NCBI GenBank assembly: GCA_034008185.1
Contig: CM067087.1
Coordinates: 41,992,590-42,056,589, forward strand
Origin: Gorsachius magnificus
Lineage: Eukaryota > Chordata > Aves > Pelecaniformes > Ardeidae
Direction of reading: 5' to 3'
Length of the DNA stretch: 64,000 nt
Shown: one piece after another, positions 15,644-28,600 of the stretch
Layout of the letters: each line of letters starts with the position of its first letter
How positions within the stretch are numbered: the stretch's first letter is position 1
Notes under the pieces: model-generated
Seen by the model: only the letters and a program-made list of their open reading frames with translations
Told to the model about the DNA's origin: nothing
Database searches by the model: none
Program-made: the position numbers and the translations under genes

Positions 15644-15673
15644 TAGGAGTACTAGTACTCCTAGTACTAGGAG
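15644..15673. repeat. Two overlapping perfect palindromes
   Basis: TAGGAGTACTAGTACTCCTA (15644-15663) is its own reverse complement over 20 nt. It overlaps CTCCTAGTACTAGGAG (15658-15673), a second perfect palindrome of 16 nt. The shared AGTACT/CTAGTA core makes the 30-bp block able to form alternative hairpins. Confidence 0.85.
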
Positions 15674-18600
15674 GCCAGAATAACTTCACAGCTGGAGAAT
15701 TCATAGCAGTGACCACTCCTGCAAAGATTTATCAACTCCCTGCCAGCTCTGCCCACTGACCGGAGATTTTCCATGTGCAAAAGTCTTTTTATAACATCTT
15801 GAACTTCAGCTTTGACCTCTATTTTGAAACGACTTTTTTCCTACTCAGTCACCCAACAGATTTTGCAAACAAATAGGTGTTTGTGTCACAGAACAAATTA
15901 GATCATTTGAAGTAATTATACAACACTATCAGTTCTTTTTTCTCTGTTGTAGCTATGGACAATATGTTGAGGTCTAATTGGAATAGCAAGACTATTATTT
16001 TTTCTCCTTTATTAAACTCCTGAGTACTGAAGAAAACTGTTCATGTTCAGTCAAAATACCATCAAATTACAGATGAGTTCTGTTTCAACTTCTGTTTTTG
16101 CTTCTATGGAAAAAAAAAAAGTAAGATTAATTCAAACTATTTCAATGTTTTTCCCCAACAGACTTGCTCTGCTAGCAAGTGTCCTTCAGTTTGCATCACA
16201 GCTGTCATGGTCATTCCCAAAACGTGTATTTCTATGTCTCCCAATCTTAGAATAAGATGTTTTCTTGCAATGCAGCTGCTCAGTTTTATCATCAAAGAAA
16301 TAGTCTCATCTTAAGCAGAGAAGAATCTTCCAACCAGAAGTACAATGTTGTATGATTTCTGCAAAGTAGTTCAGAAATTCAGAAAAATAATAATCCTATG
16401 GTTTTGGCACAGTAAATAAGAATCAAATTCAGACTGAAAAGCTGTAGTTATGAGACATTAACAGCCTTTATAATATGGCAAAAGTTTCTCTTCTTTTCTA
16501 CCTTCCCTCAATATGTAACAAATCGAAAGTCAGTTTTTCCAACTTAACTTCTTTCAAAAAGAGAATGTGCGCTGAACTCTGGGGGATACCACTGCCATCA
16601 ATATTTACCATTGGATGGTCATTACCTCAAAACCAGACTAAGGCATTACAGGATTGAGGAAGATCAAATAATCACAGAACATGAGTATGACTATATCCAG
16701 ATTTTAAAATTGCATTATTTCTTTGAAGAGAAGCCATATATTAAGATGGGATTAATTTAAGATGGGACTAATAAATCCAATAATACAAGAATTATTTTAA
16801 AGGATCATGTTTACAATAGATACTCAAAATATTTTGACAGCAAAATGTGGTTTCCACAATGGAAGAACTAGTGAAACAAGTTTTTGTATACCACCACTCC
16901 ATTTCAATGACAGATAGAATATACACAGCAAATGCTCAACCTCTGACACGCTAACACAGCTTTACAGAGGTAATAAAAAAAATTTCCTGTTTTTTCCACT
17001 TGGAACAATTTAAAATAACAAATCTTCAAGGCCCTCTTGACTAACAGAGACCTAAACACCCATAATGCTCACAGATTCTTCTTCATCTTCTAGATGGTCT
17101 ATCTTGACTTCTCCATTCCTGACATTTGGCTCTGATAAATTTTGTCGATGAGCAGCTGTAGCACTCAAATAGCAATTTTTCAGTGAGACCTCTTGCTCTT
17201 TTTCAGTTGGTGAAATATCATAATGTTTCCTCCAAGTATTCTTACCTTTTTGCTAAAGAAATCTCCACCTTTTCTTCAGGATGGAAGAAAACTTTGTTAA
17301 TTGGGTTCTCTCTCATACTTTACACACATTTCATGGCCTCTGTTTTCCTATATTAGCACACATTAGTTCAACAGTCTTTGAAAAAGTTCCCGCAGAGTGA
17401 GACCATTGTCCACCCAAGGCATTCCCCTGACATAATAAATAGTTGTCATTCCGGTCATCTGTCAGCCAAACAAGGGCTGAAAACACCATCTGGGAGAATC
17501 ACAAGAGGGCAGGCTATTAGTCCTGGACATCCTAACAAAAAGCAGAAATTAATTTGATACAGCTGCACAACACTGCAGTTCTTATCCTCTTCTTTCTCTT
17601 CCTCATTCCTTTCCTTACATACTTGCACATGCTAAATATTTTCTTTTTTGGTCTCAAAGTTCTGTTTCCATTTCATCTAGATGAATGTCTTGCAACTACA
17701 GAAGCCTTGAGAATTTTAATCTGCAGGAAAGGCAGCAGCCGCATCAAGATTACAACCAGGGAGTGATGAATTATTCAGCCAACATAAATCCACAATTTTT
17801 ACTGTATGGACAATTTAAAAAAATTATGAATGTCACTTTTAGGGCAGTTTTAAGCAATGTTTATGAAGTGGGAGCAAAAAGTTACTCCAAACTCTCTAAT
17901 CACCTCCCTTGTTAAATCCAGTCTGCATTGACACAGTAAGGATTATAGGCTAACCATCTCCTTCCTACAGCCAAATCACAAGCAAGTTGTATACCTATAA
18001 GCAATGAAAGCAAAATGTCACTGATCTTAAACATATACCCATGTAATAACAGATTTCATTTTAAATAAGATCCCTCTTAGCTGTTAATAAACCTCTATTA
18101 AATATACTTTCAGGGCATGAAACCTTTATGGTTATTACCTGCTTTCAACTTAAAAAGAACAGTAACATTGTGGAGTCTGATGTCCTACTGTTTACGTACG
18201 CACTATGACCAAACACGCAGAATGTTTCTCCCCACGCTTGATTCATTAAATGAGTATGCATGCAAATTTCTTGTCCAGGAAAAAAAGAAGCATTACTAAC
18301 TCTGATGAAATCCAGATATAGTGCTGGATAGTGCTTTACAAGCTTCCCTATTCATGTTTCAAAACCATCTAAACCCAGGCTGTCAAATTCAGATTGGAAT
18401 TCAGGATATGAGGATTTAAAGTCTGTACTTAAAAAGCTGTCTATAAAATAACAAAACCTAATATCCATAGAATGAGTAATTAGTACTAAATTCTCTCATA
18501 TAGCTGAATCTGAAACAGAACTTCTATCTTCTCTTACTAGCTAGAAATCTCAATTCCATCCTAATGAACAACGATCTGGTTTCATGCACAAACACCAAGT

Positions 18601-21600
18601 ATTAACTCCCACAATAGCTAACAAATATTTCATTTGAGCAGTTAAACATTTCAACTTTGTTGGTGGGGAAAATGAAGAGGAATTAAGTAGGTCTGGTGGA
18701 GACAGCAGAAGATATATTTACACTGAAGATAATCTATACTACTGTGCTGAAGTGCCAATTTTAAATAGCTTCTTTGCATATTGCTAGCACGTGGCTGTTG
18801 CAAGATGGAGACCCACACAGGCTAACTTTACACATCTTTATTCAGTCTCAAAGAGTGCTGCAGCAGCTACACAAGCCGTGGTACTCGCGCTACTTTAGAC
18901 AAGCTTGCACGTGCCACAGTCACAGCGGTGCCTTAGTCTCCAAACTATCATAACCTGATACAATTGTGCATTCTATTGCAATATTGCTCCTCTTCTTAAG
19001 AAACATTTAAAATTAATGCTAAATTATAGCCTCGGGCTTCTGTACAAGCTGCTCTTTTTCCCCAATTAAGAACTCACAAGGCACAGCAGGAGTTGGCTCT
19101 CCGCAAATCTTGAAGTACGTTATCAAGGCGCACTGCAACTACGAGAGAACTACTGATACCTGAGACTTTGCGCTTGTACTCTTATATCACCTCTCGCTCC
19201 AACATGAGAATACCTATTATGAAATGCACAGAAATATATTAAGAGCCTGTGCATCTTCCTCACAGAATACCCATCTTTCCTTTTCCACTTTTGTCTCAAA
19301 CAACAAATGGCTCTTCTATCAAGAGCTTTGGAAACAACACAACTGGAAGCAGAAGAGACTGACGAATACCTAAGAAAACTCTCTTTACAAGCTGCTTCCA
19401 CACACAGAGATATTTTTGTGTTGTCACTGCTTTGGTCTGGGCTGGTGGTGGCTTTCATTAGGAGATCCTTGAGAAAGAGCTATCCAGCTGCAGGAGCAGT
19501 GGTGTCCATGATTATCACACACACACGAGCACAACAAAGCCAACTTCTGTAAGTCACTTCAGTATATGGGTCCCTCTTGATCTTTGTTTCAACCTTTGTT
19601 TTCAAGTCAAAACTGATATTCTTATGTTTCCCAGAATGAATCAAGAAACAAATGAATTTATTTTGGTTTTCTATATAAAGGAATGGAAAAGACTTGGCTT
19701 GTTTCACTTTTATTCTTCAAACTTTCCCTCAAATCTCACTTTGGACTGAGGAGATCTTCAGTTTCTATTCTTTGATAAATTGAGAAGTCAAGCTCTTTTT
19801 ATGCTGTAAATAGTGTCCCATAATGCTGTAAGTTCTGCTAATGAAAGAAGAAGAGTGATAAGAAAGCAAGCCTGCACTTATGCCTCCCCTTTAAGGTACA
19901 TGCCCCACAGTCACCAGGTACCTGACAGGTATGCGAGGCATGCATCAGGCAGTTAAGCCCATCCTTACTTTGGTCCCTTTGGAATTCAACTATAATTTAA
20001 AATAGCTCTGATTTTTTCAAGTTCATGCAAATAAGAGATCATCAACATGTTTACTAATTCCAAGTGGTTCAAATGGCCTCAAATATTGAAAATTATCACA
20101 ATTGAAATAGTAAGGTAGCATAACAGGGACAGGTCAAAGCAACATTGGCCTCATATCTCCTACTGAAATGCAGGGAACGCTGGTAACTCCTAAAGCAGCT
20201 CGGATCCTTCTCTAATTTATCAACCAAGAGCACCATAGCTAGAAAGTTAGAAGAAAAAACTGCAGAGTGCTGCCAATACTACACCACTGCTGGAGTTCCC
20301 TCCAGTCGTCTGTGCACCTGCGTATGCCCGCGTGAGTCCGGGGCCAGAGCTTTCAAAACCCAGATGCAAAGAGGTGCTCGAACTCCTGAAGTACATTCAC
20401 AGGAACAGTGCTCCCCAGGACACCAGCATCTGCAGACATAGATTAATAAAAAAAGTTTTCCTGGGTATTTTGACTCATTTTCTTCATATAAAGACTGTTT
20501 CATGACAGGCTCTTGAACTCTGACTTTTGAGTAAGTTCTTGGGTATTACGGCTTAGTGATTAAAGTAGAGAAGGCACTGGTGATGCATTTTGAAACCATT
20601 TTTGGGGAATCCAGATTCTCTGGCAGCTCAGGGCCTGGGTATTAGCTCACTCCTACCAGTAATTACTTCTCCCTACAAACTATTTACTTATTTGCTCCTT
20701 TTGAGCACTCATCTGCTTGCTCTCCCCCCCCACCCCCGCAATCCCCCAATATCTCACTAATTCTTGCACAAAACTAATGTCTCTAGGTTCTTTCCAGTGG
20801 TGTGGAGTTGTTTAAGCTTTAAGTGATGGCAAGATCCCTGTTTAGCTGGGTATACATGCACTTTCTTCATTTGGTTCATTTGATTTCTTCTCCTCACGTG
20901 TCTATACAGAGGCATAGTAAAACACAGATACCCCACTCCCATTTTAATTAATTTAAATTTCCTTTTATTGTTCCCAACTCATCCCTTTTCACCTTGAAAC
21001 GCCCCTCACTGCCAAGGGCAGTTTTCTTGCGATACAGCACTTTAATTCAAGAAAGATCAGGTGGTCCTAAATGTTTTATTAATGTAACTTTAAGAGTCAA
21101 AACCAAAACCTCTTAACTAGATCTTCTGGGCCATTTTCATGAAAAGAATAAAAAAACTCCCATGTTCCCTAATTTAACTTTTCTTTCCTTATTTAAATCA
21201 AAAAATATTACCCATATGCACTTCCAGCCTCCACACTGCTGCTGTGTTCACATCCCCAGCCTCTTAGAAGTTGGTCTCCCAGATCAAAAGCTTCCAGAAG
21301 ATTTTAGTCTTCCAGGGCATTTATTTAACTCTCAACACCAGAAAATTAGAGAGAAGAAAGAATACTGCCTCAGGAACCCATGCTGCAACACCTGCAGCAG
21401 TTAAATTGCAAGCAATAGATTGCTTGCAGTGACTCGCCTTTATGTGGCTCAAGAGAGGGCAAATTACGCAAAGTTTTCAAGTCTTGCCATTAGCCCCCTA
21501 CACTGAAAAACTCTTGTTGGCAAAGAAAGGGAACACCAATTCCCCCTTCCAGAGAAGCAGGTGAGCACCAAGATTAAGTTCAGCTTCTCCCCCAACACAA

Positions 21601-24600
21601 TAGATATGGGCTGGAAGCTCTGAGGGTTAATTCAGTTAAATGGTTATGTGCCTGGGTCTCCTGAAACTGCCAGGCAAACCCCCTCCAGCTCCAGAAATGA
21701 CTGATGAAGTGCCAGAGTCACAGGTCATGCGCATGATAAGTTCATGACATCCGCAGCGAGTTTCAACTATCAAATCAGCCACCAGGACTGGAAGCTCACT
21801 TAATGAGAAACCAAGCTGTCCTCCTCACCCTTGTCATGTCCAACAGAGCTGGTCAGTGACCAGCTATGACTAACAGCTGGCCATCTTCTCGCACTCAAGC
21901 CTTGTTATTTAGATCACTTTTTAAACTAAAAATTCTGTTTCACAAAAAATGCTGAAAGAATTAATTTAAAATATGACAAATAGTAGCACAGCACTTGCCC
22001 CAGGTTCAAGTCAGGGTTTGTCACAGTGACACCTCAGTGACATTATTTTGGCATGAAAGACGACCACTAACATCCACAGTACCGATGTGAAATAAGCCTT
22101 GATGCTGCTGGTTCTTGGGTACCATTACTTTCTTGATAACCACATTAAGAAAGGAAACTGAAGACTGCAAAACGCAGCAGGTAGGAGATGGTGTTACATT
22201 AAGTAACAGAAGGCACACAGTTAACGATGTCTGTGTCTGACAGAGAAAAAAAAGGAGGAGTTGCACCTGGGAGAGAAGGAGAGGGGGACTATAAAGTTCT
22301 ATTTTCAGTTGTGTTACTGAGTTGTATCAGATCAGCCAAGGGACATAAGCAGAAATTTAAGCCTGTAAAATGATCCGAAAACACCTGTTCACAGAGGTAT
22401 AATATGTTTTCATGACACACTTTTGAAATACTTAGGATCAGAAGCACGGTGAGGATGACTTAAAGCCCCTGTGACAGACAAAACGCTAAGCTTTCAATTT
22501 GTATATTAAAAAAAATAATCTCAGTTAAACAGTGTTTGTCACTGAAATTGTATTTAGCTCTTCTATCAATTGGGAGTTCTGGGAAACTCAGTAACAAAAC
22601 ATTCCAGTAAAAATATCTCTCTTTACTATAATAGGTTTGAGGTTACGGCCTTTCATATTATTCATCAACACGATTTTCACCTTCCTTTACAGTCAGGTTT
22701 TTCCTTAATAAGAGGCGCTCAACCCGCATGCCAAAAAAGCTTTTAAAACCTACATTTGAAACAACTAATTCCAATATGCTGCTGGATACACTTTCTTTTG
22801 GCTCTTCTGCCATGGCATCATTATGTTGTTTATAGTTTATTAGAAGCAGCTATCTCAATTGCCAGTCTTGAAAGTTTACATGAACACTTTAGAATATACA
22901 AACTCCAACTCATGCAATTTCAGTGTGGAGTGCAAAACCCAACACATCTCAAGAGATTCTCTAATCCACTCAGTTATTTTCCTAGTCATCACTTGCAGAC
23001 CTGCAACATGAACCAGTATGCAGCTACCATCTTGAGCTGCTATATGACACCATCGGGCAGACTAGCACTGTTCTTTACAAGGAGGCAGACAAGTTAGATA
23101 AAAGTTTTTTTTAAAAAACCCACATTATTTAAAAATAAAACTATTAACAAAATTTAGATGTCAAAGCCTAAGAATATAATCACCGTAACAGGGTAACTAA
23201 TTATAATAATAGATTAGAAACAGCACGTATTTGCCTCTGAAGGTTGAAGAGAAATGGAGTTACTGAATGGGTAATACTGAGGTACCACCTCCTACCAGAG
23301 CCACTAGGACGGAGCCTTGGAGCAGATTTAAATGAGGACACCAATACTCAAGCAAAGAATACCTTACAGAACAGCAGGTTCTCCTAAGCAGGAAAAGATG
23401 TGGGAGTTTTGAAATTATTGACTATCTTATCATCATTCTCTTCGTAGAGGTGGTAGGTTAGCTTGATCAGGTAGAATTACCTCCAATTCTTGTCTGTCCT
23501 GCTCTAATTCAAGTTACAACTGGAGTCCAAGGGGACAGTATCTGACTTCATCACGGACAATCTGGCCACCGAGTCCAGGTCTCAGGAATAGATGCTTGAT
23601 AAGAGGACCTCCATTACAAAACCAACCTTAAAAGTCCCAGAAGTGTGTCGCAAATCAATTCACCCTCCAGGTGCTTAAAATGTTGTGTACAATTAGTTCT
23701 AAATGCAAATCATTCAATAACTTCTAACAAATGTAGATACATTATTTGGCCTCTCATTTAGTTTGTTGTTCTGCTTTTATTTACAGTTACGATATCCACA
23801 CAATAACAGGGGAAAAAAAAAAAAATCTCACCAAAGAAAAAATTTACAGTAAATACCGTTCTCCTTTTCAGAAACAATACAAAATAAAAATAATGTGAAT
23901 CAGTATATCACAATACATAATTGCTAAATAAATACTAAAGCAAAAAAAGAATTCAGGTTGATGATTTAAATGACTCAATTTAAAGCATCACAGAAAATGC
24001 TTATTTAAAGCACTGATTGAAATAATTCCATCCCGGAGGCAGGAGATTGCTCCTGCCCTCAAAGTTAAAAATAATATCACCATTAACCTCAGCAACAATT
24101 TCCTAATTGCCAAAGATTACAAATCTTTTATGCAACATTCATCCACTGAGAATTCAGTCACTCTACTTTGCCTTTCAAAACTGCAACTGTAATAGTAGTT
24201 GTAAGGCAAGTCCCTTTTCAAGAGTCAAACTTATGTGATGTATTTTATATGAAAGCATAAAACATTTTGCAAAATGAAAAAGTCTGCCATATCAATCTCT
24301 TTATAAATTAATGTAGCACCTCACATTACTATTTATGCATGAAACATAAGCAAGAAGAGGGGCTGCTTGGAGCTCTTCTCTGACATGTCGATGCCAATTG
24401 GCACTATGGAACAGGCCTACATTTTGTTCTTTAAGTCCTGAGCAATAAGGACTGTCAATAGGTGCCAGCAAACCAGTGACCATCAGAAGAAACAAAGAGG
24501 GCAAAGTTTAGTCTTCAGAGCATCCAGAGTTACAAAACTGTTAGCGCTCTTTCAAAAGCCATAAAGAAACGCTGCCAAAATGCACACTCATGCTCTCTGT

Positions 24601-25624
24601 TTCACTCAAACATGCACAGAGAGAGAGAAAAAAAGTATTCATCCTAAACCACAGCAGTAACCCTTACACATACATCGCTCAGGTTTTGGATCTCAGGCAG
24701 TACATAAACAATAGTACATTGAAACTGAGAGTAGTTTTCCCTATGGCTGCCTGGTGATCTTGCTAGGACAGTTTGCCATTTAATATGTCCAGTCGTACAG
24801 CAAGCTAAAATTAAGGCAAGCTACGATGCAAAAAACACACACTATTCTCCATTTTCTCCTCTGGTCACATTCTTGTCTTCAAGCCCCAAGCTTCACTTCT
24901 CATCTCCCTCACCCCCTTCCTGCATTGGAGTCCCTGTGCCTTGTTACTTCAGTAAGAACACTGGATGCTTTCAATTGCATGGCCAGAAAAGGTAGCAACA
25001 GCTTTTTTGAAGCATTTAGTAAAAATTCCCTTTCCTTGTCATGGTTCAGAGTTAACTGCATCTCCAAGCACATAGTACGAGGCCACTCACCTTCACCTCT
25101 CTCCGCTGGGAGTCTGAGCAGCATCCTGCCCACAGACAAGTGGGCTTAGCCCTCACATCAGCAGCTGTGATCAGGTGTGCTGAGCATCGTGATCCCAGTA
25201 TCAGGTGATCATTATCATAGGCCTTTCACAACAAAATCTTGTTTAATCTCAATTATAGGAGAACATGAGTTAAAACACAACCATCCACGTGTACTGTAGT
25301 CCTGCATAGGACTTTGGTCAGTTTGGCGTCTCCCAGTTAATGCCACTTTGGGGAAATGAGATTGTCTCCTTCCCAGTATTGCTGTTCCTCTCCTCCTTGT
25401 GAACCAGAGACTGTTTTTATCTACTCTGTAGTTATCTTCCTACTTCTCCCTGTGTGATTTCCCTTTTCTTCCATAGCAATAAAGGGCCAAACTTAGGATG
25501 ATCAGGAGTAAAAATCTAATGAATATACTAGTTTTGTTCAGTGTGATCATCCATACTCTAGTCCAACTTCCCAGTTTCTCAGCAGAAATAAACCCACTGT
25601 AGCCACATCACATATATGTCAGAT

Positions 25625-25641
25625 TAAAAAAAAAAAAAAAA
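25625..25641 (+). repeat. Poly(A) run in PPM1L intron 1
   Basis: This is an A-run of about 17 nt. I see no recognisable SINE or LINE body upstream of it, so it is listed as a simple homopolymer. Confidence 0.7.
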
Positions 25642-28600
25642 GCATTAACAGCACCTTCGACAACCTACATAGTGTCCTATACACTTCTAAAAAGACCCAA
25701 GTAATTTTTTTTTAAAAAAAGGCTAGAAAACTTAGAAAAAGAACATTCACACTCAAATGCAGAAAAGTAGATGAAAGCTCAGGGGTATAAACATTACAAA
25801 AACTAAGGAGTCAAGCATGTTTCATCCTCCCGTTCCTCCTACTCCCACACTAAGTTTCCATTCCTGAAGCACACAGCCTCAAATAGACATTTTATTTAAT
25901 GCTGATCACAATCAAATATTTCAATACCTCAGCTTCAGTGTGTGTTTAGAGGAAACACACATTTCAGAGAAAGTTTAGGCAATTCTGTGGTGCAATCCAT
26001 GCATAGACTACCTGCAAAGAAATCATGTTCCCATTTAAAGTGCAAGTTTAAAGAAGTGCAAGTGAGCTGTAGCACACCAGAGAACCGTATTATGGGCCAC
26101 GCACTTTCACTTATCAGAAGAAACGTTTCATGCCCTCCAGCAGTTTTCTACCTGGCAGAGAACAAAAAAGTAAAGAGATTTATTACATTAAAAAGCATAT
26201 TGATTGAAAGCAGTACTGTATGACAGTTTTAGCTATTATAACAGAACTTAATAAAATCAAATGTTTACCCCTGAAGGGGATTTTGAAAAAACAAAAAATA
26301 AGCCTTTTCAACACTTACGACAACGAGAAAATTTGCAAGGGATAACATTTTAGTGCTGAAAGTAAATGCAAATAAATGTTCATTTCTCCAGGGGAGCTTT
26401 GAGGTTTGCCGACATGACGTGCTATGGATAATTGCATTGTGGTTTAGCAGTTAAAACACGTACTTTGATTGTCTGGCTGGAGATGTCAGCTGCTCACACA
26501 GCTGTGAATCAGACAAGGTCGGAGATGATGAGAGCCGGCAATGTTTCAGCATCATAATCAATTTGTATCAGCAGCAGTAGGATTGGTATTCTGTGCTGCC
26601 ATGCAGCTCTCAGAAGTTTGTTATGGCATCCAACCGAAAGAACGATGCTTCTTCCTCTCCCCTCATCTGCTTTGCTCTGTCACTCGACAACTCGGACCCT
26701 GTTCTCCCCGGAGCCTGAGCCTCTGTCCCGGCTCAGTGCCATACGTACCTGCCCAGCAGCTACTTCCCTGGAATAACTTTTCTACAGGAGTAGAAAGAAA
26801 GGTAGATTTTTCCATTCATATTAGTTTATGGTTTGCAAATTATTCTAGACCTGAAAGCGTAGTCTTAAAAAGTACTTTCTGTTCTTTTTGTTCTTCAGTG
26901 TAATCAAGATAGTTCACTTAGATCAGATCAGGTGATCTGCTCTGCCATCTAAGTATTGGGCCTTATGGCATAAATGGGCAGTTATTTAAACTACAAGTTA
27001 CACACTCTCACCGGTATCCCCTACTTACCCTGACTCAAGTATTTATTAGTATTCTGGCATCCACAAACCTGTTTTCTTGGAAACTGCAATGAAATTTACT
27101 TTTTTTAAAGCTACGCTGCTTTCAAATGAATGCTCTACATCTGGCAGTAAGTTTTACACTGCTTTAATAAAAACTCTAGCTAAACAGGAGTAAAAAGCAC
27201 ACAAACAGCCCAAAAGAAAGAAATTCTCCAACTTGTCGCAACTACCAATTCTGCATACAACTTATAACAGCCCAGACATCACAAGGTGTCTGTATGTACA
27301 TCTTTGTCAGGATGGAAACTTCCTTTTGGGCATGCCTTGTCCGTCATCTCTGTTGTCTTACTACCTTCAGGGTGAACTGAAACTCTACAGGGCTAATAAA
27401 GGCAAAGGATCATTAAATCTTCATGATCTTCCTTTACATGGAAGATCTCCTGGGCTGTCTATGAGCTAGAGAAACTGGTCTGTCCAGCTAGACTGGTATC
27501 TAGTAACAGAGTCACTGCACATTGATAACTCATAGTTATGTAAAAGCTGTTTTAAAGAGAAAGAGCCTCACTCATACCTACTCTCTACTTCGGAAGGCGA
27601 TGCCACAGGGCATACATTCCCAAACTTGTTACAGGGGTTTTCCAACTGGGGCACGCATGCACACTGCTAGGAACATGCAGATCATTTTAATCAGCATGGA
27701 TGTGCCACACGGTGTGAGCAGCAGCAGCTCATGTTACCGCTTGTCTTTGGCCTCCTGCCCAAGATGCAGGCCGAGCACCCCAGCGCTGCTGTACAGCTCC
27801 TCCTGGGTCTGCTTGGGTCCCAGCACACACAAGGACCTACCCGGTGCAAAGACCCAAGAGCTGCACGGGCAAACAGAGCACAGCTACTCGAGGTAGAGCA
27901 TCCATAAATGGATGAAGGCGTAAGCTTCATGGGATGCTCAGGTACAAAAGCACAGTCACAAAATTGCCTGGACAGCCGGGGACATGGGCACATGGGTGAG
28001 GAGGCTTGCTTTGTGGGGGCACAGAGTAGGGGGCATGGCAGTAGGGTCCAAAGGGTGGGTGAGTTCACTTAAACTTTAAGTTTTTAACAAATACTACAGT
28101 GAAGAAGTGGAGCTAGAGGCATATGACTTCCTGTGCATAATTATAGCAGCTGCTGCCCTTAAATTAGTTTTGGGAACTCTGCTTTCAAGGGCATAGATTC
28201 AAACCAAAAGTCACTACAGAAGGAGTATATAAGCATTTTGTTTCTTTTTTTACACCTATCAGAATCTACGCTGTGCTTAAAGCAAAGAGCAAGTCTTGAA
28301 CATTGAGACCCAAGAAACAGTGCCAGTTACCTTTTGATTGCCTTTCTGGGTCACAAAACTTGACCAATCTTGTGCACGACCATTTTTGGGGAGATCAGCA
28401 TGTTCAAAGGCTCCTGGGGATGGGGGAAAGGTGTGGCACTGCCCGTAGGTTCACTTCTGTGAAGGCAGTACGTATGCACTGAGGAAGCACACTTGGTGGG
28501 CCAGAAGAAGAGGGACAGGGCTGAAGGGTCCTGAGGGCAAGGGAAAGTTTAGAGGTGCCAGATGCAGTGCATGGGAACCCAGCAACTAGTACGGGGCCTT

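Noticed and set aside
26441..26520. tRNA-like A-box match (TGGTTTAGCAG) near 26.45 kb
   Set aside because: No B-box or cloverleaf follows at the expected spacing, so a tRNA or tRNA-derived SINE is not supported.
27690..28070. GC-richer patch with opposing ORFs of about 125 codons in PPM1L intron 1
   Set aside because: No protein domain, CpG-island density or splice structure could be shown; the ORFs look like chance products of base composition.
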